In this document: positions 48,963 through 58,984 of the stretch, one piece after another
Position numbering within the stretch: position 1 is the first letter of the stretch
Layout of the letters: every line of letters begins with the position of its first letter
Assembly (NCBI GenBank): GCA_009783205.1
Contig: WRHO01000001.1
Coordinates: 151,530-215,529, forward strand
Length of the DNA stretch: 64,000 nt
Reading direction: 5' to 3'
Origin: Oscillospiraceae bacterium
GTDB lineage: Bacteria; Bacillota; Clostridia; Oscillospirales; Ruminococcaceae
Translations under genes and position numbers: made by a program
Notes under the pieces: generated by a model
Seen by the model: only the letters and a program-made list of their open reading frames with translations
Databases searched by the model: none
What the model was told of the DNA's origin: nothing

Positions 48963-49214
48963 ATGCCGCGAAAAATTGACGGTTTACGCATGACCATGGT
49001 CGATGCAATGGAAAAATTCCCCGATGAGTATATTCTTATGTGCATGGACGGGGAAAGCGATTCGCCCAGAACCGGAGAAGTCTTGTATGTAGGGGATAAA
49101 AAAGAAGAACTCAAAGAATTAAGAAACCTTGAGGACAGAAATAACTGCGGTGTGTTTGGCGGCGTGAACTTATTGCCGATGTTTGGGGGAATAATGGCTG
49201 ATGGCACAAGTTAA
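48963..49214 (+). CDS. small conserved-looking hypothetical protein
   Basis: ORF with RBS (MPRKIDGLRMTMVDAMEKFPDEYILMCMDGES...). Confidence 0.6.
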   Translation: MPRKIDGLRMTMVDAMEKFPDEYILMCMDGESDSPRTGEVLYVGDKKEELKELRNLEDRNNCGVFGGVNLLPMFGGIMADGTS

Positions 49215-49500
49215 GTTTACTGCTCGTGGCGCAGTAGTCATTGAAGTTGCAATGAAAAATGCATACAGTTTAAAAAAGTACCCATACTCTTATGCAATTC
49301 TTCAATTGGACTTTTGATTACATGAACGGTATGTGCAGATTTCACGGAATACCACGGAAGAAAGGCATACAGCCCGACGGAGAGCAGTACATTCTTTCCT
49401 TGGTAGGCGAAGAAAAATAAACCGCCACTTTTAAGTGGTTAGGAACTGTAAATAAATAACTTGATTATTTGCGAACCGGTTCCTTCAAGGAGTATACATA

Positions 49501-50376
49501 ATGAAGCTTAAGGCAATATCTTTACTTATTATTGTATCGGTTTTTGTATCGGGCGTTTTCATAAACGCTTATGCGGACGAGCAATACGATTTTACTATTT
49601 TTGACGGATTAAATATATTACAACATATAGCCGGAATGGAAGAGCTGACCCCCGAGCAAAACGCCTTGTATGATTTTTTCGGCACGGGAAATATTGATAT
49701 TTTCAATTTTGTTGAAATATTGAAGTATCTGTTGGGAATGGATAACGAGGTGGGGAACCCCCCTAAGCTCATACCCGAACAATGGGAAGACCCGAGGACG
49801 GCTGTCGACCCCGGAAGACCGACAAAACAGCGGGATTCGGTTCCTTTCGGCGACGTTATTACTGCGGGACATTTAAGACAGATGGGGTGGGTAGAATCGG
49901 CACTTACGCCGACGCTTTTAAACGATTTAAACAAAACATTAAAAACCTTCAATATCACAACCGTAAATCGGGTCAGGCATTTTATAAGCCAATGTTCACA
50001 CGAATCGGGAATGGGGCGTTGGACGAGGGAGCTTGCGAGCGGTATGGATTATGAATTTAGAGAAGATTTAGGCAATATTCTGCCGGGCGACGGCCCCCGA
50101 TACAAGGGCGCGGGATATTTACAGATGACCGGGAGGTGGAATTATCAACAGTTTGCAAATTATATCGGCGACCAAAGGGTTATGGAGGGGGTCGATTATG
50201 TTGCCGCATACTACCCTTGGTTAAGCGCGGGTTTTTGGTGGCAGAACGCTAAAATGAACGCATTTCTCGATACAAACCCGACCGTTGAACAGGTAACGCG
50301 TAGGGTGAACGGAGGATATAACGGATTAGCGGAGCGACAACGGTTGTATGATTTAGCGGTATTAGTTTTTAGGTAA
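49501..50376 (+). CDS. secreted GH19 chitinase/lysozyme-like protein with N-terminal dockerin-like module
   Basis: Signal peptide; RVRHFISQCSHESGMGRWTRE, GPRYKGAGYLQMTGRWNYQQFANYIGD; DGLNILQHIAGM/IDIFNFVEILKYLLGM. Confidence 0.88.
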   Translation: MKLKAISLLIIVSVFVSGVFINAYADEQYDFTIFDGLNILQHIAGMEELTPEQNALYDFFGTGNIDIFNFVEILKYLLGMDNEVGNPPKLIPEQWEDPRTAVDPGRPTKQRDSVPFGDVITAGHLRQMGWVESALTPTLLNDLNKTLKTFNITTVNRVRHFISQCSHESGMGRWTRELASGMDYEFREDLGNILPGDGPRYKGAGYLQMTGRWNYQQFANYIGDQRVMEGVDYVAAYYPWLSAGFWWQNAKMNAFLDTNPTVEQVTRRVNGGYNGLAERQRLYDLAVLVFR

Positions 50377-50423
50377 GATACGGAATTACCATTAGTTAAA
50401 CCAACCGACTGTGGAGGATTCGT

Positions 50424-51272
50424 ATGAAGACGCGTATAATAGCTTTACTTATTATAATGTCTGTATTATTTGCGACAATTCCGACGAGTGCCGCCGAAAT
50501 CGAAAGGCACGAGTATACAATTTTTGACGGATTAAATATACTGCAGCATATAGTCGGGCTTGAGGAGTTGACCCCCGAACAATTTGTGCTGTATGACTTT
50601 TTCGACAACGGGAATATTGATATTTTTAATTTTATAGAAATCCTTTTGTACTTAGTCGGCGTAATTGATTATCCCGGCGACCCTTTGTATATAAAAACCG
50701 GCATTACCTCGGGACATTTAAAGCAAATGGGGTGGTTTGACGACGCGCTTACACCCGAATTAATAGAAGATTTGAACAATACGCTAGAGCGATTTGACAT
50801 TATAACACCCGGGCGTGTTCGACATTTTATAAGCCAATGCACCCACGAATCCCTTCGCGGCAAATATACGAAAGAAATTGCGGACGGCTCGGACTATGAG
50901 TCGTGTTCATTTGCGATTGTGCCGAATCCTTGTACCATTTTCACTCGTTGCGCGGGAAAAAAACTCGGCAATACTCAACCGGGCGACGGTATGCGGTTTA
51001 AAGGGGCGGGATATTTACAAATGACGGGGCGGTACAATTATCAACAATTTGCGGATTACATAGACGACCAACGGGTTATGCTCGGGGTCGATTATGTCGC
51101 GGAAAACTACCCTTGGATGAGCGCGGGCTTTTGGTGGCATAATAACGGTATGAATGAATTAGTCGACGGCGGCACAACGGTTGAAGAGGTGACGCTTAAG
51201 GTAAACGGCGGTCTCGCCGCTTTATATGAACGACAAAGGTATTATAATATGGCGGTCGGGATATTCAGGTGA
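50424..51272 (+). CDS. secreted GH19 chitinase/lysozyme-like protein (tandem paralog)
   Basis: Same architecture as 49501-50376; HFISQCTHESLRGKYTKE, GMRFKGAGYLQMTGRYNYQQFADYIDD. Confidence 0.88.
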   Translation: MKTRIIALLIIMSVLFATIPTSAAEIERHEYTIFDGLNILQHIVGLEELTPEQFVLYDFFDNGNIDIFNFIEILLYLVGVIDYPGDPLYIKTGITSGHLKQMGWFDDALTPELIEDLNNTLERFDIITPGRVRHFISQCTHESLRGKYTKEIADGSDYESCSFAIVPNPCTIFTRCAGKKLGNTQPGDGMRFKGAGYLQMTGRYNYQQFADYIDDQRVMLGVDYVAENYPWMSAGFWWHNNGMNELVDGGTTVEEVTLKVNGGLAALYERQRYYNMAVGIFR

Positions 51273-51376
51273 GAGATTAACAGGGGTGTTTAACAATTTA
51301 ACAATTTCGATTGACAAAATAGCCGAATTAAGGTATAATATTATTATTGTGTTAATATTACGGGGAGGTTAGTTTT

Positions 51377-51637
51377 ATGCCTAATATAAGACCGAGCGCA
51401 TATTTACAGAATAACTATAATGAAATTTCTGAGTTTTGTCATTCAAAAATGGAACCCATTTTTATCACAAAAAACGGGCATAATGATTTAGCTGTTATGA
51501 GTATTGAAGCCTATGAGAAGTTTTGTGGACGATATGAGCTATATAATCTAATTGAAGAAGGACTCGAAGCAGAAAGAAATGGTGATTTTAGCGATATTAA
51601 TGAATTTTTTTCTGAATTTATAAGGGAAATTAAATAG
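51377..51637 (+). CDS. type II antitoxin, Phd/YefM family
   Basis: EPIFITKNGHNDLAVMSIEAYEK. Confidence 0.85.
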   Translation: MPNIRPSAYLQNNYNEISEFCHSKMEPIFITKNGHNDLAVMSIEAYEKFCGRYELYNLIEEGLEAERNGDFSDINEFFSEFIREIK

Positions 51638-51642
51638 AATAA

Positions 51643-51978
51643 ATGAATTATAATATACGAATTATGTCCCCCGCAAAAAAAGATATAAGAGAAATTCATC
51701 GTTATATATCCGAGGAATACTGTAATTCAACCGCCGCAACGCGGCGTGTTATTCTGATTTATAATAAAATACAATCACTTAGCCAAAACCCCGCTCGTTT
51801 TCCTCTTGTGCAAGATGATTTTTTATCGGCAAAAGGAATTAGAGTTACTTCAGCCGAAACACAAAAGATATTTTACATTATCCGCGAAGAGATAAAAACC
51901 GTATCTGTTATACGAATTTTACACGGTCGCAGAGATTGGTTGCGTATATTGAAGCAAGATGATGATTATATTGAATAG
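51643..51978 (+). CDS. type II toxin, RelE/ParE family
   Basis: SPAKKDIREIHRYISEEY, VIRILHGRRDWLRIL. Confidence 0.88.
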   Translation: MNYNIRIMSPAKKDIREIHRYISEEYCNSTAATRRVILIYNKIQSLSQNPARFPLVQDDFLSAKGIRVTSAETQKIFYIIREEIKTVSVIRILHGRRDWLRILKQDDDYIE

Positions 51979-52559
51979 ATAATCGCCGTATAAAAACGGC
52001 GATTGCTTTTTTATATTACGGTATTTACCCGTTGTTTACCGCATCGTAGAACTCTCGGGGCAGGTCATTCCTGTCGGAATCATAGCTATCAGTTTGACCA
52101 CACTTTTCCGAATCGCAAAAATACTTGAAATCCCCGCGTGGAAATTTCTCGATTTTGATTGACTTTTTCGCAAAAATGTGGTTTAATGGTATGTAGCGAA
52201 GTATAATACATTAGGATATAAAAGCGTTTATGAAACCAAAATATTCAAAACAAGCCAAAAGCTATCTCGACAAACAACAGAAAACATGGGATGACATTGA
52301 AGAAGATGACCCATTACCCGATGAAATTTTAGCGTTTGAAGAATATCGCAATGAGGGGTGATTTTGCATGAATACAGCGACAATCGAAAGAGAGGATATT
52401 ATGACCGATTATCAATTCAAATCAATGATTAAAATGGCAATAGGTATCGTAGACGACGCAAAAACCAAAGAAGAAGCCTCAAAAAAATTAAAAATGCTTT
52501 TACCCGAAAACGAACGCAATAGTATAAATACACAAACCATGGATAAGAAGGACTGAACT

Positions 52560-54227
52560 ATGCAAAGCAATCTACTCACGAAAGGCGTCGAACGCACACC
52601 GCACCGTTCCTTGTTAAAATCGCTCGGAATCACCGATTCCGAAATGAATAAGCCGTTTATTGCCGTTGTAAGCGCGGCGAGCGATTATGTGCCGGGTCAT
52701 ATGCACTTGCACCAAATTTCAAAGGCGGTTAAAGACGGAATACGCAACGCGGGCGGCGTTCCTTTTGAATTTTATACAATAGGCGTCTGTGACGGACTCG
52801 CCATGAACCATAAGGGCATGAGATATTCGTTAAGCTCTCGCGAATTAATAGCAGACGGTATTGAGGTCATGTTGACCGCGCATCCTTTAGACGCGGTTGT
52901 ATTTGTCCCCAACTGTGATAAAATTGTACCGGGAATGTTAATGGCGGCGGCGAGATTAAATCTGCCGTCAATATTTGTCAGCGGGGGGCCTATGCTCGCG
53001 GGTACGGTCAACGGTAAAAGGGTAGGACTTTCGGAGGTATTTGAAGCGGTGGGAAGGTTTTCGAGCGGCAAAATAGACGATAACGACATAAAAGAGTTCG
53101 AGGACAACGCCTGTCCCACCTGCGGCTCATGCTCGGGAATGTATACCGCTAACTCGATGAACTGTCTCACCGAGGCGTTGGGGCTTTCGTTGCCCGCAAA
53201 CGGAACAGAACCCGCAGTAACCTCGGCGCGTCTTCGACTCGCAAAGGAAACGGGCGAATTAGCCGTATCGACGGTGTATAAAAATAATATCAGACCGTCC
53301 GACATAATGACAAAGGAAAATTTGAACAACGCTCTCGCCGTTGATATGGCAATCGGGGCGTCGTCTAATACGGTGTTACACCTTCTCGCAATAGCGAATG
53401 AAGCGGGGATAGACTTAACGCTTGACGATATTTCCGAATTGAGCGAAAGGATTCCGCAATTGTGTAAGCTTAACCCGGCGAGTAGTATCTTTATTGAGGA
53501 TTTAAACGCGGCGGGCGGGATTCAGGCGGTTATGCGCGAGTTGTCAGAGGGCGCGGGCTTGCTCGATTTGAACCAATTAACTGTGAGCGGAGATACGCTC
53601 AAAAAGCGACTCGAGAGCGCGAAGTCCGCAGACGGCGAAATAATAAGAACAATTGATAATCCCCACCGAAAAACGGGTGGGTTGGCGATTCTGAAAGGCA
53701 ACCTCGCCGAAAAAGGCGCGGTCGTTAAGCGCGGCGCAATTAACGAGAGCATGATGATTTTCAAAGGGGAAGCGCGGGCTTTTGACTCGGAACAGGATGC
53801 GGTCGACGCAATTCTTTGCGGCAAAATAAAACCGGGACAGGTTGTTGTTATAAGATACGAGGGGCCAAGGGGCGGGCCGGGTATGCCCGAAATGTTAGCT
53901 CCTACGGCGGCAATAGCGGGTACCGACTTAGACGGCTCCGTCGCGCTTATTACCGACGGGCGGTTTTCGGGCGCAAGTCGCGGGGCGGCGGTCGGTCATG
54001 TTTCGCCCGAAGCGGCGGCGGGGGGATTAATCGCTTATGTTGAGGACGGCGATATTATCTCGCTCGATATTCCGGCGGGTAAAATTGAGCTTCTTGTTGA
54101 GGATTCTGTTATTGCAGAGCGAAAAAACAACAAGGTTGTTAAAACCACAGACGGATTAACCGGTTATTTAAAGCGATACGCAAAAATTGTTACATCGGCG
54201 CATACCGGGGCAATACTACAGGAGTAA
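52560..54227 (+). CDS. ilvD: dihydroxy-acid dehydratase
   Basis: [43 protein letters not shown]. Confidence 0.96.
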   Translation: MQSNLLTKGVERTPHRSLLKSLGITDSEMNKPFIAVVSAASDYVPGHMHLHQISKAVKDGIRNAGGVPFEFYTIGVCDGLAMNHKGMRYSLSSRELIADGIEVMLTAHPLDAVVFVPNCDKIVPGMLMAAARLNLPSIFVSGGPMLAGTVNGKRVGLSEVFEAVGRFSSGKIDDNDIKEFEDNACPTCGSCSGMYTANSMNCLTEALGLSLPANGTEPAVTSARLRLAKETGELAVSTVYKNNIRPSDIMTKENLNNALAVDMAIGASSNTVLHLLAIANEAGIDLTLDDISELSERIPQLCKLNPASSIFIEDLNAAGGIQAVMRELSEGAGLLDLNQLTVSGDTLKKRLESAKSADGEIIRTIDNPHRKTGGLAILKGNLAEKGAVVKRGAINESMMIFKGEARAFDSEQDAVDAILCGKIKPGQVVVIRYEGPRGGPGMPEMLAPTAAIAGTDLDGSVALITDGRFSGASRGAAVGHVSPEAAAGGLIAYVEDGDIISLDIPAGKIELLVEDSVIAERKNNKVVKTTDGLTGYLKRYAKIVTSAHTGAILQE

Positions 54228-54304
54228 TATACTCCTTAACGAATAAATCTCACACCGCACGCACAAGCACGTTCAATGTAAAATTTATCCGTTAAGGAGT
54301 CAAG

Positions 54305-55012
54305 ATGGATAAACCGAAACCAAAACCGACACATCTTCACCACGGACACAGACAACGAAAAAGAGAACAGTATCTTAAGAGCGGAATAGAACATCTCCCG
54401 GAGCATGAGCCTTTAGAGTTTTTACTGTATTATGCAATTCCGCGCGGCGATACCAACGCTACGGCGCATTTACTTATAAAAGAATTCGGCTCTCTCGCCG
54501 GTGTAATGAATGCCGATTATAACGAGCTTATGAAGGTTGACGGGGTTGGGCAAAACGCCGCGGCTCTTATTTGTTTTACACGAATGTTTTCAAAGCTATA
54601 TGTAAAGAAACAGGCGCAGGAAGAACTCGAAACGCTTTTTAATTCTGACCGGTTAAAAGAGTTTTGTTCCGCGCTTTTTGTCGGCTCTGTTGAAGAAGAG
54701 TTTCATTGTCTTTATCTGACAGATGATTTAAAGCTCATAGCACACGAGAAGATATGTGACGGGAAATTAGGCGACGTCAAAATTCCGTTAAGGAAAATCA
54801 CCCGTTCAATTATCGAAAAAAATTGCAGCCGTTTGGTAATAACGCATAATCACCCCGCAGGGAGCTGTATCCCCTCCCGCGCCGATGTCGATTCAACAAT
54901 AAGCATACGCGATATTTATATAAGGATGGAGGTTGAGTTAATCGACCACATTGTAGTCGGCAGAGACGGTATAACTTCAATGAGAGAAGCCGGGTTTATG
55001 GAATTTAGATAG
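54305..55012 (+). CDS. radC: RadC family (JAB/MPN domain) protein
   Basis: HhH region and VITHNHPAGSCIPSRADVDST JAMM motif. Confidence 0.92.
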   Translation: MDKPKPKPTHLHHGHRQRKREQYLKSGIEHLPEHEPLEFLLYYAIPRGDTNATAHLLIKEFGSLAGVMNADYNELMKVDGVGQNAAALICFTRMFSKLYVKKQAQEELETLFNSDRLKEFCSALFVGSVEEEFHCLYLTDDLKLIAHEKICDGKLGDVKIPLRKITRSIIEKNCSRLVITHNHPAGSCIPSRADVDSTISIRDIYIRMEVELIDHIVVGRDGITSMREAGFMEFR

Positions 55013-55050
55013 GTTGCTGTTAAAGAGGCTGCAAAGAGTAAAAATAATTA

Positions 55051-55080
55051 TTGACAAAGCTACGCATAATGTGATATAAT
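55051..55080 (+). promoter_or_regulatory. promoter of the small hydrophobic peptide transcript
   Basis: TTGACA (55051-55056), 18-bp spacer, TATAAT (55075-55080). Confidence 0.8.
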
Positions 55081-55165
55081 CAACATTGTACAAGGGTATA
55101 CCTTCGCGGTATGCGGTTGGCTGAACTTCTTTCGGGCAAAAGTTCAACGAAAGGAGGTAATGCTC

Positions 55166-55252
55166 ATGGATATGGTAGTAGAATTACTTAAATTATATGT
55201 GCTTCTGCAAATTGTCATAGAAATGAAAAAACAACCGCCTGTCCAAAAGTAG
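55166..55252 (+). CDS. 28-aa hydrophobic peptide MDMVVELLKLYVLLQIVIEMKKQPPVQK, candidate type I toxin-like peptide
   Basis: ATG preceded by AAAGGAGG; strong promoter upstream; stop inside a terminator hairpin. Confidence 0.6.
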   Translation: MDMVVELLKLYVLLQIVIEMKKQPPVQK

Positions 55253-55261
55253 TTGTTTTTT
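55226..55261. terminator. symmetric bidirectional terminator shared by convergent RNAs
   Basis: AAAAAACAAC (55226-55235) / GTTGTTTTTT (55252-55261), perfect 10-bp stem. Confidence 0.8.
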
Positions 55262-55320
55262 CGACTAAATTTTGTTCAGCTAACCGCTTACACGGTATGC
55301 CTTTGTTCGTTTATCCTTGT
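55226..55320 (-). ncRNA. candidate antisense/antitoxin-like small RNA, about 95 nt
   Basis: Minus-strand promoter TTGACT-N17-TACAAT (55350-55355, 55327-55332) reading to the shared terminator. Confidence 0.55.
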
Positions 55321-55321
55321 G

Positions 55322-55344
55322 ATTACATTGTACCACAATGTAAT
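55322..55344. promoter_or_regulatory. operator-like perfect palindrome ATTACATTGT-ACC-ACAATGTAAT
   Basis: 10-bp perfect arms, 3-bp spacer, overlapping promoter elements upstream of uvrB. Confidence 0.6.
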
Positions 55345-55373
55345 ATTTAAGTCAAGCGTTTTTGGAGAAATTT

Positions 55374-57344
55374 ATGAACAAATTTGAATTAAAATCACAA
55401 TTTTCACCGACCGGTGACCAGCCTCACGCTATTGACGACTTAGTGAACGGCATTTTAAACGGCGACCGCGAGCAAACCCTTATGGGCGTAACTGGTTCAG
55501 GTAAAACCTTCACAATGGCTAATATAATCGCGAGCGTCAATCGTCCGACGCTCGTTTTGGCGCACAATAAAACCCTCGCCGCCCAATTGTGCGGCGAGTT
55601 TAAAGAGTTTTTCCCGAACAACGCCGTCGAATATTTTGTCAGCTATTATGATTATTATCAGCCGGAGGCGTATATCCCCGGAACCGATACATTTATTGAA
55701 AAAGACTCGGCAATAAACGACGAAATTGACCGCCTTCGACACTCGGCTACGTTCTCGTTGGCGGAAAGGCGCGACGTTATTATCGTTGCGAGCGTATCCT
55801 GTATATTTTCGATAGGCGGAGCGGAGGAATATCGCTCTAATGTTATCTCATTGCGAAAGGGTATGGAAATATCGCGAGACGACGTTATGCGTAAATTAGT
55901 CGGGATTCAATACGAGCGCAACGACGTCAACTTTACGCGAAATAAATTCCGCGTTCGCGGCGATGTGGTTGAGGTATTTCCCGCCGGAAATCCGGTAGAG
56001 CGAGCGTTGAGAATTGAATTTTTTGGTGATGAAATAGAAAGAATTTCGGAAATAGAGGTTGTGTCGGGAAAGCCGCTCAACCAAATGAGTCATGCCGTGA
56101 TTTTTCCCGCTACTCATTATATCGTTGATAAAGAGCGGCTCGAGAACGCGCTCGAGGATATTCGCAAGGAGATGGAGGAACAGGTTGAGCTTTTCACAAA
56201 TTCACACAAGCTTATCGAGGCGCAAAGAATTGCACAGCGAACTATGTACGATATGGAGATGCTCCGCGAAATAGGCACCTGTAAAGGAATCGAGAATTAT
56301 TCCCGCATATTGGCAGGAAGAAAACCGGGAAGCACCCCCGTTACGCTTATTGACCATTTTCCCGACGATTACCTACTCATGGTTGACGAGAGCCACGTAA
56401 CTCTTCCACAGGTGCGCGGAATGTACGGCGGAGATTTCGGTCGCAAAAAGAACCTTGTCGATTACGGGTTTAGGCTTCCGTCCGCTTACGACAACCGCCC
56501 TATGAATTTCGACGAATTTTACAAAAAAGTGAATCAAGTTGTTTTCGTATCGGCAACGCCGTCGGCTTTTGAAAAAGAAAAAAGCGCGAGAATCACCGAA
56601 CAGGTTATACGCCCGACCGGATTATTAGACCCAAAGATTACCGTAAAGCCGGTTGAAGGACAAATAGAGGATTTGCTTTTTGAGATAAATAAGCGCGCGG
56701 AAAAAAAAGAGCGTGTTTTAATAACCGCGTTGACCCAAAAAATGGCGGAGGACTTAACGTATTATCTAAAAAAATTCGACGTTAAGGTGACCTATATGCA
56801 CTGTGACATAGACACAATGGAGCGTATGGAAATTATACGGGATTTGCGGTTGGGTGAATTTGACGTTTTGGTGGGGATAAACCTTTTGCGCGAGGGTCTC
56901 GACCTCCCCGAGGTGTCATTAGTCGCAATTCTCGACGCGGACAAGGAAGGCTTTTTACGAAGCGAGACCTCGCTCGTTCAAACAATAGGAAGAGCCGCCC
57001 GCAATGCAGACGGCGAAGTTATAATGTATGCCGATTCGGTGACCCGCTCGATGGAGGCGGCAATCCGCGAAACAAATCGCCGCCGCGAAATTCAAGAGGC
57101 TTTTAATAAAGAAAACAACATCGTTCCTAAAACAATAATCAAAAATGTGCGCGACGTTCTCGAAATTACACGCAAAGACGACTCTGATAAAAAAAGCGGC
57201 AAGGGCAAAAGGAAAAAGCTCACAAAGTCCGAAAAAGACACGCTTATCAAAAAATATACTGCGCTTATGAAGGAAGCGGCAAAGCTTCTCGATTTTGAAC
57301 AGGCGGCATACTACAGAGATATGATAGTCGAATTGCAAAACTAA
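55374..57344 (+). CDS. uvrB: excinuclease ABC subunit B
   Basis: [68 protein letters not shown]; start at ATG 55374 with GGAG RBS. Confidence 0.97.
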   Translation: MNKFELKSQFSPTGDQPHAIDDLVNGILNGDREQTLMGVTGSGKTFTMANIIASVNRPTLVLAHNKTLAAQLCGEFKEFFPNNAVEYFVSYYDYYQPEAYIPGTDTFIEKDSAINDEIDRLRHSATFSLAERRDVIIVASVSCIFSIGGAEEYRSNVISLRKGMEISRDDVMRKLVGIQYERNDVNFTRNKFRVRGDVVEVFPAGNPVERALRIEFFGDEIERISEIEVVSGKPLNQMSHAVIFPATHYIVDKERLENALEDIRKEMEEQVELFTNSHKLIEAQRIAQRTMYDMEMLREIGTCKGIENYSRILAGRKPGSTPVTLIDHFPDDYLLMVDESHVTLPQVRGMYGGDFGRKKNLVDYGFRLPSAYDNRPMNFDEFYKKVNQVVFVSATPSAFEKEKSARITEQVIRPTGLLDPKITVKPVEGQIEDLLFEINKRAEKKERVLITALTQKMAEDLTYYLKKFDVKVTYMHCDIDTMERMEIIRDLRLGEFDVLVGINLLREGLDLPEVSLVAILDADKEGFLRSETSLVQTIGRAARNADGEVIMYADSVTRSMEAAIRETNRRREIQEAFNKENNIVPKTIIKNVRDVLEITRKDDSDKKSGKGKRKKLTKSEKDTLIKKYTALMKEAAKLLDFEQAAYYRDMIVELQN

Positions 57345-57345
57345 A

Positions 57346-57378
57346 CTGTCAACTGTCAACTGTCAATTGTCAACTGTC
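57346..57378. repeat. intergenic CAACTGTCAATTGTCAACTG-type repeat, copy 2
   Basis: AACTGTCAACTGTCAACTGTCAATTGTCAACTG. Confidence 0.9.
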
Positions 57379-58830
57379 TCTCCCCCAACTGCACAATTCT
57401 TCATAAAGCCCTATATAAAGCTTTGCGGATTTTCCCCAACTGAAATCCGCTTTCATCGCCCTATTCATAAGGGCGTTCCATGCTTTTTTGTCGTCGTAAC
57501 ATTCGCGAGCGCGTTTAAGCGCGTCGAGCATATGATGGGCGTTATAATCGTGGAACGTGAAGCCGGTTCCTTGGTCTTCGCCACAGTCGATTATCGAATC
57601 CTTGAGTCCGCCCGTCGCCCTTACCACGGGGATTGTACCGTAGCGAAGCGAAATCATTTGAGCCAAACCGCAAGGCTCGCTCCAGCTCGGCATCAAAAAC
57701 ATATCCGCGCCGGCGTATATCATTTTTGATAAATCGGGTACATAACCACAGGTGAAGGAGACCCGCCCGGGAAAACGGTTTTGCATATCGTGGAAGAACG
57801 TCTCGTATTCGTTTTCCCCCGTTCCCAATATAATCATTTTAAATCCAAGCCCCATGATTTCGTCGAACACCCCCTTGATTAAATCGAGTCCCTTATGCTG
57901 AACAAGGCGGGAAACGATTCCTATAACCGGCTCGTCGCCGGTGTCGGCGGTGTTTGCGTCGTCAATCGGGAGCCCCGCTTTTTCAAAAAGCTCGGCTTTA
58001 CAGGTTTTTTTGCCGGTTTTCTTCTTAATCGAAAAGGTTTCGGCAATATCGCGGTCGGTTGCGGGGTTATACTCGTCGACGTCAATCCCGTTGAGAAAGC
58101 CGCAGGTTTTGTATTTTTTATTTGCTAAAGCGCGGTCGAGTCCGTGCGCGCACCACGCTTCGCCTATTTCGTCGGCATATGACGGGGAGACGGTCGTTAT
58201 TTTATCGGCGACCTCAAATGCCCCCTTCATGAAGTTAACGCTTCCGTCATATTCAACCAACGACGCAAGATGACGCGGAATACTTATAATATCCTCGAGT
58301 ATATCATAGCCGTATTTCCCTTGATACTGAATATTGTGTATGGTAAATACATTGCGTATATTTCTCATATCGTGTTGATAACGATAGTATATATTAAAAT
58401 AAACCGGGATTAAAGCACATTGCCAATCGTTTGCGTTTATGATGTCGGGAATGTCGCCCGTTTGTTTAATCGCTTCCAAAACGGCGCGGGAAAAAAACGC
58501 AAATCTTTCTGCGTCGTCGAAATAACCGTAAAGTCCGTAATCGCGCTTAAAATAATACTCGTTATCCAATAAATAATAAGTTACCCCCGCTATTTCCGTT
58601 TTAAACATTCCGCAATATTGACAACGCCACCCGACCGGAACGTAAAATTGAGTAACGAACTTAATATCGTCTTGTAGCTCTTGAGGAATTGAATTTTTAT
58701 AATAGGGCATTATAACCGTACATTCGACCCCCTCATTGACCAACGCCTTAGGAAGCGACCCCGCAACGTCTGCGAGTCCCCCCGATTTTGCAAAAGGCTG
58801 TGCTTCACTCGCCGCATATAAAATTTTCAA
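57370..58830 (-). CDS. glgA: glycogen synthase (ADP-glucose)
   Basis: AASEAQPFAKSGGLADVAGSLPKAL, PSWSEPCGLAQMISLRYGTIPVVRATGGLKDS. Confidence 0.95.
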   Translation of the reverse strand: MKILYAASEAQPFAKSGGLADVAGSLPKALVNEGVECTVIMPYYKNSIPQELQDDIKFVTQFYVPVGWRCQYCGMFKTEIAGVTYYLLDNEYYFKRDYGLYGYFDDAERFAFFSRAVLEAIKQTGDIPDIINANDWQCALIPVYFNIYYRYQHDMRNIRNVFTIHNIQYQGKYGYDILEDIISIPRHLASLVEYDGSVNFMKGAFEVADKITTVSPSYADEIGEAWCAHGLDRALANKKYKTCGFLNGIDVDEYNPATDRDIAETFSIKKKTGKKTCKAELFEKAGLPIDDANTADTGDEPVIGIVSRLVQHKGLDLIKGVFDEIMGLGFKMIILGTGENEYETFFHDMQNRFPGRVSFTCGYVPDLSKMIYAGADMFLMPSWSEPCGLAQMISLRYGTIPVVRATGGLKDSIIDCGEDQGTGFTFHDYNAHHMLDALKRARECYDDKKAWNALMNRAMKADFSWGKSAKLYIGLYEELCSWGRDS

Positions 58831-58984
58831 AACGCAATACCCCCCTAATTATTTAACTTAATACTCATTTTAACATATTTTTCTAATAAATGCAACAAGA
58901 ATTATTAATAAATTATTGACTTTATAAAAATTTTTATATATAATGGATATTAACAAATAATTTTTATAATTTTTAAGGAAACCG

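Noticed and set aside
49501-51272. Prophage lysis cassette (GH19 endolysins)
   Set aside because: Both enzymes have signal peptides and dockerin-like N-termini, and no holin, capsid, tail or integrase genes are nearby.
52030-52092. Gene fragment on the minus strand (…YDSDRNDLPREFYDAVNNG*)
   Set aside because: Too short to assign; could be a pseudogene tail but cannot be supported without a search.
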